A stretch of DNA of 53,000 bases. It comes from Adiantum capillus-veneris (lineage: Eukaryota; Streptophyta; Polypodiopsida; Polypodiales; Pteridaceae). Of this stretch, positions 23,517-35,478 are shown one piece after another. The DNA is taken from the NCBI GenBank assembly GCA_014529385.2, contig CM043969.1, positions 71,402,176 to 71,455,175 of the forward strand. Direction: 5' to 3'. The position numbers and the translations under genes were made by a program. The first letter of the stretch is position 1; the number at the start of each line of letters is the position of its first letter. The notes below the pieces were generated by a model. That model saw nothing but the letters and a program-made list of their open reading frames with translations. It did not search any database and was not told where the DNA came from.

Positions 23517-24660
23517 AGGGACTTCGCGAGCGGCGAAGACAAAGGCAAGCGACAAGGGATGGTGGCAGGAGTGAGTGGATTTAGGGCGACGAACCCTCAA
23601 GTTGGATTTTGAGGTTTTCTCAATGCATTTTTATTTGCGTTTCGTGTTTGCGATTGCTCTAAACCCTGTCTTTTTGCCATTGCATTTTCCTCTGCGTTTT
23701 GTGCGTGCGATCACCTTATGGTGTTCTTAAGGTCAACTTGAAAAGGGAAACCAAAACACCCCTCTAATATGTGGATATTCCCAAAATGCCCCTCAAATTT
23801 CCAAAATTCCCAAAATACCCGCGGTGAGAGTGACTTTCTCCAAAAATTAGAAAATTTGTAGCTTTTCATAGGAAGACTAATTGTCTATCATATCTATCAT
23901 ACAAGATGCTAAAACTAGAATTTGAGTCATAATTGCCTTCTTCTTCGCTCGGTAATTTGTGCCAAATTACATGCTAAGCACTCAAAAACGGATCTCAGTT
24001 GTCAAAAAGGAATTAAGACTAGGAAATCTTGAAGAAAATTTGCAAAATATCCCCAAAACACCCCTCTAATATGTGGATATTCCCAAAATACCCCCGGTTG
24101 TGAGAGTGAATTTCTCCAAAAATTAGAAAATTTGTAGCTTTTCATAGGAAGAATAATTGTCTATCATACAAGATGATAAAACTAGAATTTGAGTCATAAT
24201 TGCCTTCTTCTGCGAGGTGATTTGTGCCAAATTACATGTTAAGCACTCAAAAACGGATCTCAGTTGTCAAAAAGAAATTAAGACTAGGAAATCTTGAAGA
24301 AAATTTCCAAAATATCCCCAATATTTTGTCATAAATTCCCAAAATGTCCTTCAAATTTTCCAACCAAAATACCCCTGGTTGAGAGAGTAAATTTCTCCAA
24401 CGATTGCTTTTTTGTAGCTTTTCATAAGAAGACTGATTGTCTATCATACAAGATGCTAAAACTAGAATTTGAGTTGGTCATGTACGCTTTGGAGATTCTT
24501 TATTTTTAGACATAAAACCCTTCTTATGCGAGCTAATTTGTGCCAAATTTTTTACATACTAAGCACTCAAAAACGGATCTCAATTGTCAAGAAGAAATTA
24601 AGACTAGGAAATCTTGAAGAAAATTACCAAAATGGATACAAAGGTATTTTTGATATTTGA
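22853..24660. repeat. degenerate AT-rich tandem repeats, CAAAACACCCCT type
   Basis: Several text blocks recur three to five times: ATTTCCAAAATGCCCCTCAA; GCTAAGCACTCAAAAACGGA near 23430, 23970, 24240 and 24560; and CTATCATACAAGATGCTAAA near 23888, 24161 and 24440. The order suggests a unit of roughly 270-330 bases in decay. Around 22890-22990 there is a separate short GGCAAGCGATTAGC-type repeat. No gene is supported. Confidence 0.75.
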
Positions 24661-25345
24661 GGGATATTTCGGGAATTTCCACTAAATCGATCTTTTAGGG
24701 TGACAATGTTTTTTCCCAAAGCACTAATGATGAAGTACACAATGAAATAGGGCAACCCTTTGCTATATTTGGAGATGTTTACATTAGAGAGTTTCATGCG
24801 TGCTATCACCTTATGGTGTTCTCAAGGTGAAAATTAAAATCTCAAGGTAAATATTAAAATTTGTTAGGTGGGATTACACTAAATCGATCTTTCAGAGCAA
24901 CAATGCTTTTTCTCAAAGCACTGATGACAAAGGACACGATCAATCAAGGCAACCCTTCGCTATATTTGGAGATTATTTTACATTAAATTCCTTTAAGTTT
25001 CATGCATTATATCACCTTGGGGTGAAATTTAGAGATAACTCAAGATTCGTAGGTGGGATTGTACTAAAGTTAAGATACTTTCGTCCAAAACACGGGTGCT
25101 TTGAGTTTCATGGGTGCTATCACCTTTCGTGGGTGCTATCGCCTTGAGGTAAAATTTTAGAGGTGGATCTCGAAATTCATAAGTGGGAATCTTGACAAAT
25201 TAGAGGGGTATTTTGGTAATTTCCCATATTAAAATTTGTTAGGCAAGAATACACTAAACCGATCTTTCAGGGTGACAATGCTTTTTCTCAAAGCACTGAT
25301 GACATAGGGCACAATAAATTAGGGCAAACCTCCACTATATTTGAC
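24660..25345. repeat. three copies of a degenerate ~120-bp repeat
   Basis: Copies near 24680-24775, 24855-24975 and 25225-25345 share ACACTAAATCGATCTTTCAG, TTTTTCTCAAAGCACTGATG and a following CAACCCTTCGCTATATTTGG. The intervening text (AAATTTTAGAGGTGGATCTC, AATTCATAAGTGGG) resembles the array at 39640-41900. No gene. Confidence 0.75.
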
Positions 25346-25739
25346 CATGACCTACCTCTCTACACCTTTGCACCATAGCCTTCGGGGCCATTTGGACTAC
25401 TACACCTACGTTCTATCACGTTGCCATGATGTCTAAATTGATTATACATATTGCACTGCTAAAACTTATGCACTCATTATGAGCTTAGTGTTTTCTTTGT
25501 TGCTTTGACAGAAGCATTTATGAGGACAAGGGACACATTCCTTTGTCTTTGTGAATCTCCAAGTCATTCCTCTCATGTGTGTGCACGCCAAAAGGTTGCA
25601 CGAAATTATTAACGCCAACTCGCTATACAGCGTACCGTATACTTGACAAGTAATGCCTTGCCATGCTTAACAAATGACCATGGTCGTGGTAGGAGTCCCT
25701 CCACATTTGTGGAGGGTTCTATCCATGGTGATGTTACAA

Positions 25740-28700
25740 TTCCACAAGTCCCTCTGCAAACAGTCATGCAAGGACAAGGACAAAGACAACACACTCTTTT
25801 ATGTTTGGATGCGACAAGAAGATATCGTTGACAACGGGCAAGGCAACGTACCTCCAACATAAGAGAGCAGCGCCATCAACATGACGGACACTTTTGCCCT
25901 CTCATAGACGCTCAAAATGAGGAACAGGTCTCGTATTTTCATGACACATCACATGGAGGAATTTCTTGCATTCTACATGCTTATCCCTGTATACAAGGTG
26001 TTCACCCTTCCATGCTACCATTGATACATGTCTCATTGCCTACAGATCATACAGGAACCATGTCCTCCTTCTATGAGTTTTGTGGTGCACGTCTTTGGCC
26101 GTGTGAATGAAGAAGGAAGATACACCATCAATGGGAAAATATTGTTGCAAAGGTGGAAAAGTATCCCTCTTTCCTTTTGCAAGACCGCCAGATGTATTGG
26201 AGAGGCTACTCAATAACAATGATGCTATGAGTAGGTCCTTCAAAAAAAACATCAGGAGTTACAATAGTGTGATGGCATTTGCATCTCTTGGAGCTACCAT
26301 TAATGAGACATTGATGGGTAGGTCTGGTGCATATTGCTTTCGTGTACATGGCGGTGTGTACCATTGAATTGGTTCTTTGCTACCACATCAAGCAGGGGTG
26401 CCAAAATTTGCATAGATATATGTATATGATACTGAGCATGAGGTTCGGAATCGTATGAGTGCCTTGGATGGTTTGAATTTGTCCACTCTTGAAGCATTAT
26501 CAATGATGATGCGATCATGCAATCCATATGCGTGCCTTCTACAATGTTGGTAGAATGTTACATGACAGTCCTGGTGTGGAGATCAAAATGAAAATTTGTG
26601 AGAATAGAAATACTTCTAGGCAGTACTTGATACCTGTTGGCAATGAGGTTGCTGCAATTATGTCGGGTCAAGGGGATGTACAAACAACTGGCCATCGAGA
26701 CATTGTGATACATTGTCAAAATGGAAGGCTGTAAAGGATTTCAAATCTACACAGGTCATACATGCCACTATTGTATGTTCTTCTCTTTCCACGGCGAGAA
26801 GATGGATGGTATATCAAGCTTCCTTATGCTCATGCAGTGCATGGACCTTTGGATGCCTTGGCTGGTTGACAATGTGTCACTCAAAGAGAGTACTATGCAT
26901 ATCGACTACAGGTTTGTACTGATACGGAGTCATGCTTGCTTCGTGGGGGTCGTTTACTTCAACAATTTATGGTTGATGCATATTGTGCCATTGAGGAATG
27001 TTGTCTTGCATGGGTCCGTACAAATCAGAAGACGTTGAGGGTAGAATTGCATGCAGGTCTGGCTGACATGGTGCATTTGTCTGGGAGTGATGCTGTACTT
27101 GGACGATCTGTAGGTCGAAGAATTGTCTTACCCTCATCTTTTATAGGTGGCCCTTGGCACCTGTACCAATTGTATCAAGATGCAATGGCAATTGTGCGTG
27201 CAATGGGAAAGCCAGGCCTATTTATCACATTCACATGTAACCCTATTTATCACATTCACATGTAACCCTAAATGGCTAGAAATAAATGAGGCACTACTTC
27301 TAGGACATGTTTCCTTTGATCGACCAGACATAACCACCAGGGTTTTCTTCTTGAAACACTTGAGCATGATGAAGTATATCTTAAAGAAAGATATCTTTGG
27401 GAAAGTGGTGGCTTACATGTCTGTTGTGGAGTTCCAAAAGAGAGGCTTGCCACATTCTCATACATTATTGATTTTAGATCCTCGATGTAAGCCTCAATCA
27501 ACATTTGACTATGACAAGATGGTTTGTGCAGAGCTGCCAGAGAAAAATCGATTTCCAGTGCTCCATGATATCATTGTTAGTTGTAACATTCATGGACCAT
27601 GTGGTGAGTTCAATAGTTCGTCTCCTTGCATGGTTGATGGCCGGTGTATTAGAAAATATCCACGTTCATTTTGTGAGCAAACAAGCATGGATAATAATGG
27701 CTACCCCATTTATGTGCGACGAAACAATGGCTTCACTGCCAAGGTTAGGGGTTCTACTATTGATAACCGATGGGTTGTGCCATATAATCCTATTTTGTCA
27801 GCATTATTTAATGCGTATATCAATGTTGAGGTATGCTCTACAATTTCAGTTGTCAAGTATGTTTATAAGTACATCTACAAGGGGCATGATAGGGCAACTG
27901 TAAGATTCCATACATCGGTACATGATGCACAAAGGGAGAACATTGATGAGATAGACATGTACACAGATGGCCGCTATGTATCTGCATCTGAGGCTTGCTG
28001 GAGAATTTTTGGATATCCTTTGCACAATGACGCACCAGTTGTTCAGAGATTGAGTGTGCATGTTCCGACTAGTCAAATGGTGACTTTTCGAGATAATGAT
28101 AGACTTAATGATGTCTTGCAAAGGGACAATGCATAGAAGACCACTTTGACAAAGTGGTTCACATGCAACTTGGAGAATCCTGATGCAAATGATAGTTTGT
28201 ACATTGATTTTCCTCAAAAGTGGGTGTGGAATTCGGGTTCCAAAAAATGGACAAAGAGACGTCGTGGGGACACTATTGGGCGGATGTACTTTGTGCAGCC
28301 CTCTACAGGTGAACGATATTCTGTTCGTTTTCTTTTAACTATTTGTAAAGGATGTAAATCATTTGAGGATCTACGCTCCGCAAATGGTGTATTGTTTCCA
28401 ACATTCAAGGCAGCATGCATTGCAAGGGGTATCTTGGAAGATAATGGGGAATGGTTCGGATGCATGGAGGAAGCTTGCAGTACACATACAAGCTTGCAAT
28501 TGAGACATTTGTTTGTGACCATTCTACTATTTTGTGAACCCTCCTCCCCTCATATCTTGTGGGAAAGATTTCGATGTTTTTTGTATGAGGACTGCCAACA
28601 CATGTTGGAGATGAGATATGAGTCGTTAGATGGATGTACACAAGTTGCTGAAGGGTATGCGTTGAGAGATTTTCATAACATTCTTGGTACTTTTGGACGA

Positions 28701-28835
28701 AGTCTAGCTGAATTTCTTGGAATTCCAATGCCTGATGAGCGCTTTGTGACACGTGATGAAAATAGCTTGCTTTTCCAAGAGCAATGCCTTGAGACGGTAC
28801 AAGAACTATCTTGTCACGTGAAATGGAGCAGGCTC
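25740..28835 (+). pseudogene. Helitron Rep (HUH endonuclease) part
   Basis: An Arg/Gln-rich N-terminus (25740-25900) leads into pieces of the Helitron-like N domain: IRSYNSVMAFASLGATINET, SGAYCFRVHGGVYH, HDSPGVEIKMKI and HRDIVIHCQNGRL, spread over three frames. The catalytic block follows: GLFITFTCNPKWLEI (split by a 25-bp duplication), VEFQKRGLPHSHTLLIL with the HUH motif, and VVKYVYKYIYKGHD with the paired tyrosines. The domain nicks DNA and attaches to its 5' end during rolling-circle transposition. Breaks are several frameshifts before 26936, the duplication at 27217-27266, a TAG at 28134-28136 (CAG-like) and a frameshift near 28805 before the helicase. Confidence 0.85.
27217..27266 (+). 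repeat. 25-bp perfect tandem duplication inside the Rep catalytic region
   Basis: CCTATTTATCACATTCACAT plus GTAAC occurs twice back to back. Twenty-five bases are not a multiple of three, so the duplication shifts the frame at the FITFTCNP motif. Confidence 0.97.
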
Positions 28836-30238
28836 TAAATGAAGACCAAAGAATTGCTTTTGAGGCAGTCTTGCATGGAATGACTATTGACGGTGGGACT
28901 ATTTTTTTCCTAGATGGCCCTGCAGGGACTGGGAAAACTTATTTGTATAATTGTTTATTGTCGCGCGTGGGTGGAGAAGGAGAAGTTGCATTGGCCACAT
29001 CATCTTCTGGTATTTCAGCATTGCTATTGCAAAATGGACGCACTGCACATTCTAGATTCAAGATACCCTTGGACCTTGATAGTTGCAGCACATGCAATAT
29101 CCCTGTTCAGGGTCAACTTGCTGAATTGCTTAGAAAGTGCAAGTTGATTGTGTGGGATGAGGCTCCTATGATGCATCGATATGCCTTCGAAGCTTTGGAC
29201 AAGTCTTTGCAAGATATCATGTGCTCAAGAAATCCATTTGGTGGAAAAGTGTTGCTTCTTGGGGGAGATTTCAGACAAATCCTACCAGTGGTGTTCCAGG
29301 GAGCGCGTGCTGACATTGTTGATGCTACACTTTGTCGATCGCACTTATGGAATCATGTGAAGATCCTTAAATTGGCACATAACATGTGTGTGGGAGGTGG
29401 TGATGTTGCAAATTCTACCTACAGAGAATGGCTTATGGATGTAGGAAATGGGATTTTGACAATCGGTGATGAACAAATGATAGAAATCCCCCGTCACATG
29501 GTGCTTTCTTCATCTTCTTTAGATGATTTGCTAGGTTGCATCTATTCAAAAATTGATAAAGATGTGGTCTATGCAGAATACTTCAAAGAGCGGGCCATTC
29601 TTGCTCCAAAAAACTCTGAAGTTGATATTCTCAATGCTAAGGCCCTGTACACAATGAAAGGTGATGTTGTGCAATACTTTTGTGCTGACTCTATGGTGGA
29701 AAACTCGATGCAAGATCCTTTCTTATACTCTATGGAGTTTTTAAATAGTCTCACCTTGGGTGGTGGATTTCCAACACATTGCTTGGAGTTGAAGATGAAT
29801 GCCCCAATAATTCTACTACGGAACATTGATCCAAATCGAGGTCTATGTAATGGGACACTCTTGGTGTGCAAGGCATTTCATGCAAGAGTTTTGGAGGCAG
29901 AAGTTATTACGGGTACACGGGTTGGCAATCGGGTTTTCATCCCTCGAATAAGTTTTGTGCATTCTGATACAAAGTTGCCATTTGTTCTTAGATGGAGACA
30001 ATTTTTAGTTAGATTGGCTTTTTGTATGACGATAAATAAGTCACAGGGCCAAAGCATTGCCATGTTGGGCCTATACCTGGTGACACCGGTCTTCACTCAT
30101 GGACAATTGTATGATGCATTGTCACGTGCACGTTCAGCCTCTGGAGTGAAGATTCTCCTACGTGACGTTGATGTAAACAAAACAACTACACTAACAACAA
30201 ACATTGTGTACCATGAGATATTAAACAATGCTATATGA
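28811..30238 (+). CDS. Helitron Pif1-like helicase part
   Basis: The frame is open for 475 codons. Motifs appear in order: NEDQRIAFEAVL, GPAGTGKTYLYN (Walker A), ATSSSGISALLL, LIVWDEAPMMHR (Walker B), LLGGDFRQILPV, then near the end MTINKSQGQSIAMLGLYL and GQLYDALSRARS. These are the motifs of Pif1/RecD-like helicases. In Helitrons this domain unwinds DNA during transposition as the C-terminal half of Rep-Hel. Here it is out of frame with Rep by a shift near 28805, so it is open but separated from its partner. The first Met is at 28823. Confidence 0.9.
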   Translation: MSREMEQALNEDQRIAFEAVLHGMTIDGGTIFFLDGPAGTGKTYLYNCLLSRVGGEGEVALATSSSGISALLLQNGRTAHSRFKIPLDLDSCSTCNIPVQGQLAELLRKCKLIVWDEAPMMHRYAFEALDKSLQDIMCSRNPFGGKVLLLGGDFRQILPVVFQGARADIVDATLCRSHLWNHVKILKLAHNMCVGGGDVANSTYREWLMDVGNGILTIGDEQMIEIPRHMVLSSSSLDDLLGCIYSKIDKDVVYAEYFKERAILAPKNSEVDILNAKALYTMKGDVVQYFCADSMVENSMQDPFLYSMEFLNSLTLGGGFPTHCLELKMNAPIILLRNIDPNRGLCNGTLLVCKAFHARVLEAEVITGTRVGNRVFIPRISFVHSDTKLPFVLRWRQFLVRLAFCMTINKSQGQSIAMLGLYLVTPVFTHGQLYDALSRARSASGVKILLRDVDVNKTTTLTTNIVYHEILNNAI

Positions 30239-30257
30239 AAGTTCCAATCCTTCTTTC

Positions 30258-30488
30258 TATATGATGATAAATAAGTCATAGGGCCAAAGCATTACCATGT
30301 TGGGGCTATACCTGGTGACACCGATCTTCACTCATGGACAATTGTATGTTGCATTATCACGCGCACGTTCAATTGTTGGAGTGAAAAGTCTCCTACATGA
30401 TGTTGATGTAAATTACGAAACAATTGCAGTAACAATACCATGAGATAGTAATCAATGCCATATGAAGGCTCCAATCCTTCTCATCCAT
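30258..30488 (+). repeat. diverged tandem copy of the helicase 3' end
   Basis: About 230 bases repeat 30020-30254, from ATGATAAATAAGTCATAGGG to CATATGAAGGCTCCAATCC. Differences include a CAG-to-TAG change in the KSQG motif. It encodes only the last ~70 residues of the helicase. Confidence 0.9.
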
Positions 30489-31546
30489 TAGAAAATTTCG
30501 GAGGTCATTTGGAGGGCCTTGTAAGAAATTGTATTTCTCTCTCTAGAAACATTTTTTAAAATGCACTTGCACCTTGTGAGTAAGTCCAAAAGGACAACCA
30601 GACACTCTAAAAAGTAGATTTATATTCCCAATCGTCCTTGAAAACGATCACTTTTTTATTTAATACGAGCGTCTTTTCCAGGAGGCAGGTGCGGCATATT
30701 CAATGCAGCTTACGTCATCACTGAAAGTTGAAAAGTCACAAACTATCAAATAGTGATATATTTTGAGACTTTTGACACCACCAATGCGTGCGGAACGCCA
30801 AAATACCCTAAAAACGAATGTCTACTTGTCTCATTCCGACATCCGGAAAGGCAAAAAATGTCGAAAAACCCCAAAAAATGGGTTTTTTACTTAAGGCGCG
30901 CGACGAGGCATTCTAAAATTTTAAAATGCCCCTCTGTGCGCCGTTAGTACAAAGCTCCTTTTAGTGATTTTTGGACAATTATCTTTCAAAAAAGCCCCTT
31001 TTTAGAGGTTTTTGAACATTTTCCTCTCAAAAAGCTCCCTAAAAGAGAAAAAAAGGGGCTTTTTACTAACGGCGCACGAGGAGGCATTCCAAAATTTTGG
31101 AATGCCCCCTCGCGCGCCGTTAGTAAAATGTTCTTTTAGGGGTTTTTGACATTCTTTGCCTTTTTGGATGTCGGAGCGAGGCAATTGGACATTCATTTCT
31201 AGGATATTAGGGCGTTCCGGACGCATTGACAGTATCAAAAGTTTCAAAATCTTCCAGCACTTGATAGTTTTGTAACTTTTTGAGTTCTAGTGATGACGTA
31301 AGCCGTATCAAATGCACTGCATCTACCTTCTGAAAAAGGTGCTCGCATTAAATGAAAGAAAGTGATCGTCTTCAAGGACCACTAGATTATTAAATGAGGA
31401 GAGGGACACCTTTTATATTTTTGTTAATATCAATCTATTTTTCTACGTAACGTAAGCTCTTCTCTCATTGGAGGAGCTTATTTTCCTCTCTCTTCCAAAA
31501 GGCCCTCCAAAAGACCTCCGAAATCTCCTAATGATTGTCTTCTTCT
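30477..31546. mobile_element. foldback element / long imperfect inverted repeat
   Basis: The left arm (30477-30960) and right arm (31060-31546) are inverted copies. Paired landmarks are TTTCGGAGGTC at 30497 with GACCTCCGAAA at 31514, GTCCTTGAAAACGATCAC at 30634 with GTGATCGTCTTCAAGGAC at 31362, and CTTACGTCATCACT at 30710 with AGTGATGACGTAAG at 31290. The inner parts (GGCGCGCGACGAGGCATTC) repeat the same block in both orientations within each arm, so smaller hairpins exist inside the large one. A transcript would form a very long hairpin. I see no transposase; a non-autonomous foldback or MITE is likely. Confidence 0.8.
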
Positions 31547-31642
31547 TTGTATATGTTTCAAATCATAGAATATTTCATGAATTAATTTTCTACCTCTCTC
31601 CATAACATTGTCTATTTTTTGGTTTCCATTTGGGTATAAAGA

Positions 31643-32415
31643 TCATGGATCAGTTTTCTTACATCTCTGAGGTGTCCTTTCTATTAAATGTGGAAGATCA
31701 TCCACATCCTGGTATGTTTTTGTCCACCATTAAGACATTATGTGGAGACTTATTGTGTTATCTTTGGGACCTTTATTTTTTTTCCATTATTTTAAGCAGA
31801 GCCACATTTTTGGTGTGCGCCTTTGCCGCACGAAAAAATTGTTAGGACCATCCGCAAGCACTACAAGACCAGGTGTGTGTGCTTGAAATTAGGAATTCCC
31901 TTTGCATAAAGTAAGACTCATGGTTTTTTTGTTTCCTTATGTGTTACGAACCTTAGGAAGTTGCCATCTATTGATATTTTTACATTGTGTATTTTGGCAT
32001 ACTCCTCCAACGTTGAGTACGGTGTCTACTCGATAAGGAAGGAGTGTGTGTCTTCCCAAGATGAAGATGATGCTCAGTGGTTTGCTAGATATGAAGGATA
32101 CTCTATTCCCAATGATTGGGAGTACCTCCAGAGTTCTAGGTTTGCTGAGTTGATCTACCAAATCTACTTGCCTAAACAACTTGCATGTTTGGCGATACCA
32201 TACATAGCTACAATAAGTGGTACATGTAAGTTGTTGTGTTTGGAGCTATGATTGTATTATTCCAAAAAAAAGTCTCCTTTTTTACTACTTTTGTTTGTTA
32301 ATCCAGGAGGTAATCAACTTTGGGATGGAAAAACGGTCCTTAATTTAGGAATGGAGAAACTCCAAGCTGATTGCCAATTGCATGATAAAGCAAGCTACGT
32401 TAATATTGCCTCTTA
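31643..32415 (+). pseudogene. fragments of an unidentified multi-exon gene
   Basis: Coding-like pieces separated by plausible introns are: MDQFSYISEVSFLLNVEDHP (31649-31711, then GTATG); PHFWCAPLPHEKIVRTIRKH (about 31800-31873); NVEYGVYSIRKECVSSQDED and WFARYEGYSIPNDWEYLQ, ending before a GTACATG donor near 32220; and GNQLWDGKTVLNLGMEKLQ (from about 32307 after CCAG to a TAG at 32415). I do not recognise the protein. Its place downstream of the Helitron helicase would fit Helitron cargo or an independent gene remnant. Confidence 0.35.
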
Positions 32416-32713
32416 GATCATTTGTGGCACAATAGTGTCCTTGATTGTGTTTGTTTCTATGAAAAACATATCAACAACTTTGCCATGTTTGTGATCCATT
32501 TTAGGCAATTTTCTTTGAAGGTATGGATACATTGCTAAATGTCTTGATGTTTATTATGACTTTGTAATTCTATGCAGTAGAGTTTTCCACTTGCTATTTG
32601 AGTTTGAGGGATCCAATATATTAGGTTCATATCTTAGAGATCTTTGTTTAAGCATAACAATTCTATGCATTGATCCTCACATTTGTGAGAGGATATATAG
32701 GTTTCTATGTTGA

Positions 32714-32744
<31 letters not shown>

Positions 32745-33030
32745 GATATATAGGTTTCTATGTTGAGTGTGTGTGTGAGAGAGAGAGGTGTGCAATAAGG
32801 AAGAGAGAAAATCATGCATATTGCATGAAGAAAACTCTAAAGTCTCTTTGTGTCTTTTCCTGAACTTTCACCTCTTTTGCTTTCACCTCTTTTGCTTTGT
32901 GTAGATTATGTTTTTTTTGTATGATAAGATGTTATGTTCGTAATATTGTGCAAGGGATTGCTTCCTTTGTGGTAGTTGACACATAATTCAGCTTTATATG
33001 CATTGTGATGTACTTTTTAATGGTACAGCT

Positions 33031-33585
33031 ATGGAGAACACTAATAACAATGCCATCATTGAGACTTAGTCTGATGGTATTGAGTCTACTCCTCCAAGGT
33101 TTAATGCCAATGTTCGAGCGGCAAAGAGAAGTGCTCGATGTGTGGGATCCTCTTCTGTTAATCCTATCGTAAATGATGGGAATCACTAACTCATGGATGC
33201 ATTAAGGGACTTCTTTACCCGTAGTGAGTCTAGGCAGTTGGACTTTGAACAACACTTGGAAGCAGTTTTAGACGTGACTCAGCAAGCGAATGGCCAACAC
33301 ATTGTAGACCTTCGCAATGAGGTGTGTTTATGTGCACAACGCTTCAATGGAGAAATCGCCCAGGTTGAGGAGAACCAATTCAACATGTTGGTGCGCATGG
33401 AGCAAAAACTTGAATCAATGCAAAGCTAAGGCATGCCCAATAGGGAAATCCATATCCAAATTGATGCATTGAAGGACTAGGTCCTTGCTCTTGAAGGAGA
33501 GGTAACCCGGCTCAAGGTCCACCTGAATCGATTGAATGCATTGACGAAAAAGATGGCTCGATCTTCTGATGGCCGTGCCATATAG
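33031..33585 (+). pseudogene. coiled-coil protein pseudogene with four in-frame stops
   Basis: One frame from ATG 33031 to TAG 33583-33585 encodes MENTNNNAIIET, a basic stretch AKRSARCVGSS, then MDALRDFFTRSESRQLDFEQ and heptad-rich EENQFNMLVRMEQKLESMQ, and finally VLALEGEVTRLKVHLNRL. Internal stops lie at 33067 (TAG), 33187 (TAA), 33427 (TAA) and 33478 (TAG). All four are one C-to-T change from a glutamine codon, and the frame is otherwise unbroken over 555 bases. The heptads suggest a dimerising protein. An acceptor-like TGGTACAG precedes the ATG, so it may be the last exon of the gene fragment upstream. Confidence 0.5.
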
Positions 33586-34720
33586 CAACGTTCAACCTTG
33601 GCTACTAGAAATAATTGAAGCACGTACTTCTATGTGTTCATTTGATTCACTGTCTTGATGTACTAAAGCATACATTTCTTTGAACTATGTTGATAGGATA
33701 AATTAGTGAACATGCTGTTTTGTTTGGTTTTATACTTGTGTTGCTTGATCTACATGGCATGAAGCCATTAAATTAAGTTTTGAGTCCCTGGTTGAGAAGT
33801 TTTGAGTCCTTGGTTGAGATGATATTTTTGTCAAAACAATATGAGGTACTACCTTTGTGGCTTGGGGACATAAGTTAGCATGTTGTTAGACAAGAGGCTT
33901 CCATCATTACAACTATGCTTAGCTATGTGAGCTTCAAGGTTGCAATTAGGACCATTGAGACCCTGTTGTGATGTATATCCACAAAGTATGTATAATGTAT
34001 CCTAATTGTGGAAGGTTCAAACAAGACGATAGAGTTTGTGGGATTGTTTTTACAAAAGGGTCACCGATGTTTGATAGTGTATGAAATTTGGATGTTATTA
34101 TTATAATTATTATATATTACCAATTGAAACTCCACCAAAGCATCCTTTGCCACTAACTACTTTGTTTGTTTCCTAAGAGTTTTGACATTTTGCATGGAGT
34201 GGACAATGTAAATCATAAATAAAATCTTTCGGTGTTTGAACGATTATTGGTATTGCATTTGGAGTTATTTCTTTTCAAAAAAGGCATCAAAATCTCAAAA
34301 CTAAGTGTTGCCTCTGTTTTAAGTTGTTGCATATGTGCAATATTTTTCATGTTTGAAATGTTGTGGCTTATGTACACATAAACGAGTAGATTTGTGCGGC
34401 TCTTTATGAATGTCTAGAGTGATTGAGAACTAAGATTTTGTTACAAATTTAAGAGTTTCAATGGTATTAATAGTGTACTCTTTTGGTTTGCACCCTGTAT
34501 GAGGGCCGTCGTCGTTTTGGTAGGAGCATTCGTTATGTGGGTCCATGGGTTCTACGAGTACCAAATGCAACATCCCAAAGGCTGTCATTTTGAAGTTGTA
34601 GTTGTTTTGTTAGTTAAGATTTAGTGGCTTTCAAAAACTTCTTCTTTAGAGACGAATATTAGGTTATGCTTACAACGACTACTTACAGTAATGGAACTGG
34701 ATTGTTTTTTTTCTTTTAGT
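33586..34720. other. no gene seen
   Basis: AT-rich non-coding sequence. I see no long reading frame, RNA gene or terminal-repeat pair. A short internal repeat (TTTTGAGTCC-TTGGTTGAGA) occurs near 33780 and 33800. Confidence 0.5.
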
Positions 34721-34722
34721 CT

Positions 34723-34723
34723 C

Positions 34724-34765
<42 letters not shown>

Positions 34766-34982
34766 ATCTCTCTCTCTCCTGTGTAGTCTTTTAAATTTAT
34801 GCTCTATAGCTGTTATGTTCATTTAATTCTCTACGCACTTTCTATTGTCGCATAAAGTCAATGTGATTCAAAGCAGTATGTTGCCACGATTTTCCAAGCA
34901 CGTCTAATTAGCCAGAATCTAGTGAGATGCTCTTGAGGTTTTTGAGGAGAAAAGAGGGAGGGAGGACACGTGTGGAGACGAG

Positions 34983-35054
<72 letters not shown>
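34723..35054. repeat. (CT)n and (GA)n microsatellites
   Basis: A CT tract with two interruptions runs 34723-34778 and a GA tract runs 34983-35054. The sequence between and just after is mixed, with a GC-richer stretch to about 35215 that I cannot assign. Confidence 0.85.
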
Positions 35055-35057
<3 letters not shown>

Positions 35058-35478
35058 CTAGTTTTGGCGCGTCGACAGCATATGCCATTTTGGGTCGTCT
35101 GTCTCTGCATCGCCTGCGCAAAGAGGGGTGGACTGTCGAGCTTCGTCTGTCTCTGTCGATCGTGCAGATGGTGACCTCGACGTGCGAGCGGCGAGCACGT
35201 CGCTGCGCATGAGCTAGCGAGAGTTCAAAATATTGGTGCAAAATGGAATCTCATTGATTAATTAATTAATGAAAGGGTCATCGACCCAGTATGTCTAGTA
35301 GAAATGATATTACTGCACAAAGTCAATGTGCACAAAGCATTATTGCACATAATAAAGCATTTAAGATATGGTTCTCACTACCTTGAATTGGATGCATAAA
35401 GAATACTTACACATGTTATCCTTTATAAGAAGGGGAGAGGGGGAGTTACACAAAATTGAATGATACTCCTTCTAATTG

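Larger units (their letters stand above)
25640..30240 (+). mobile_element. decayed autonomous Helitron (coding part)
   Basis: The stretch encodes, in order, an N-terminal Helitron-like domain, an HUH replication initiator and a Pif1-family helicase, the gene order of plant Helitron Rep-Hel proteins. Frameshifts and stops interrupt it. I could not assign its own 5' TC and 3' CTRR ends. The nearest 3' end in the right orientation is at 35507, about 5 kb past the helicase. Confidence 0.85.
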
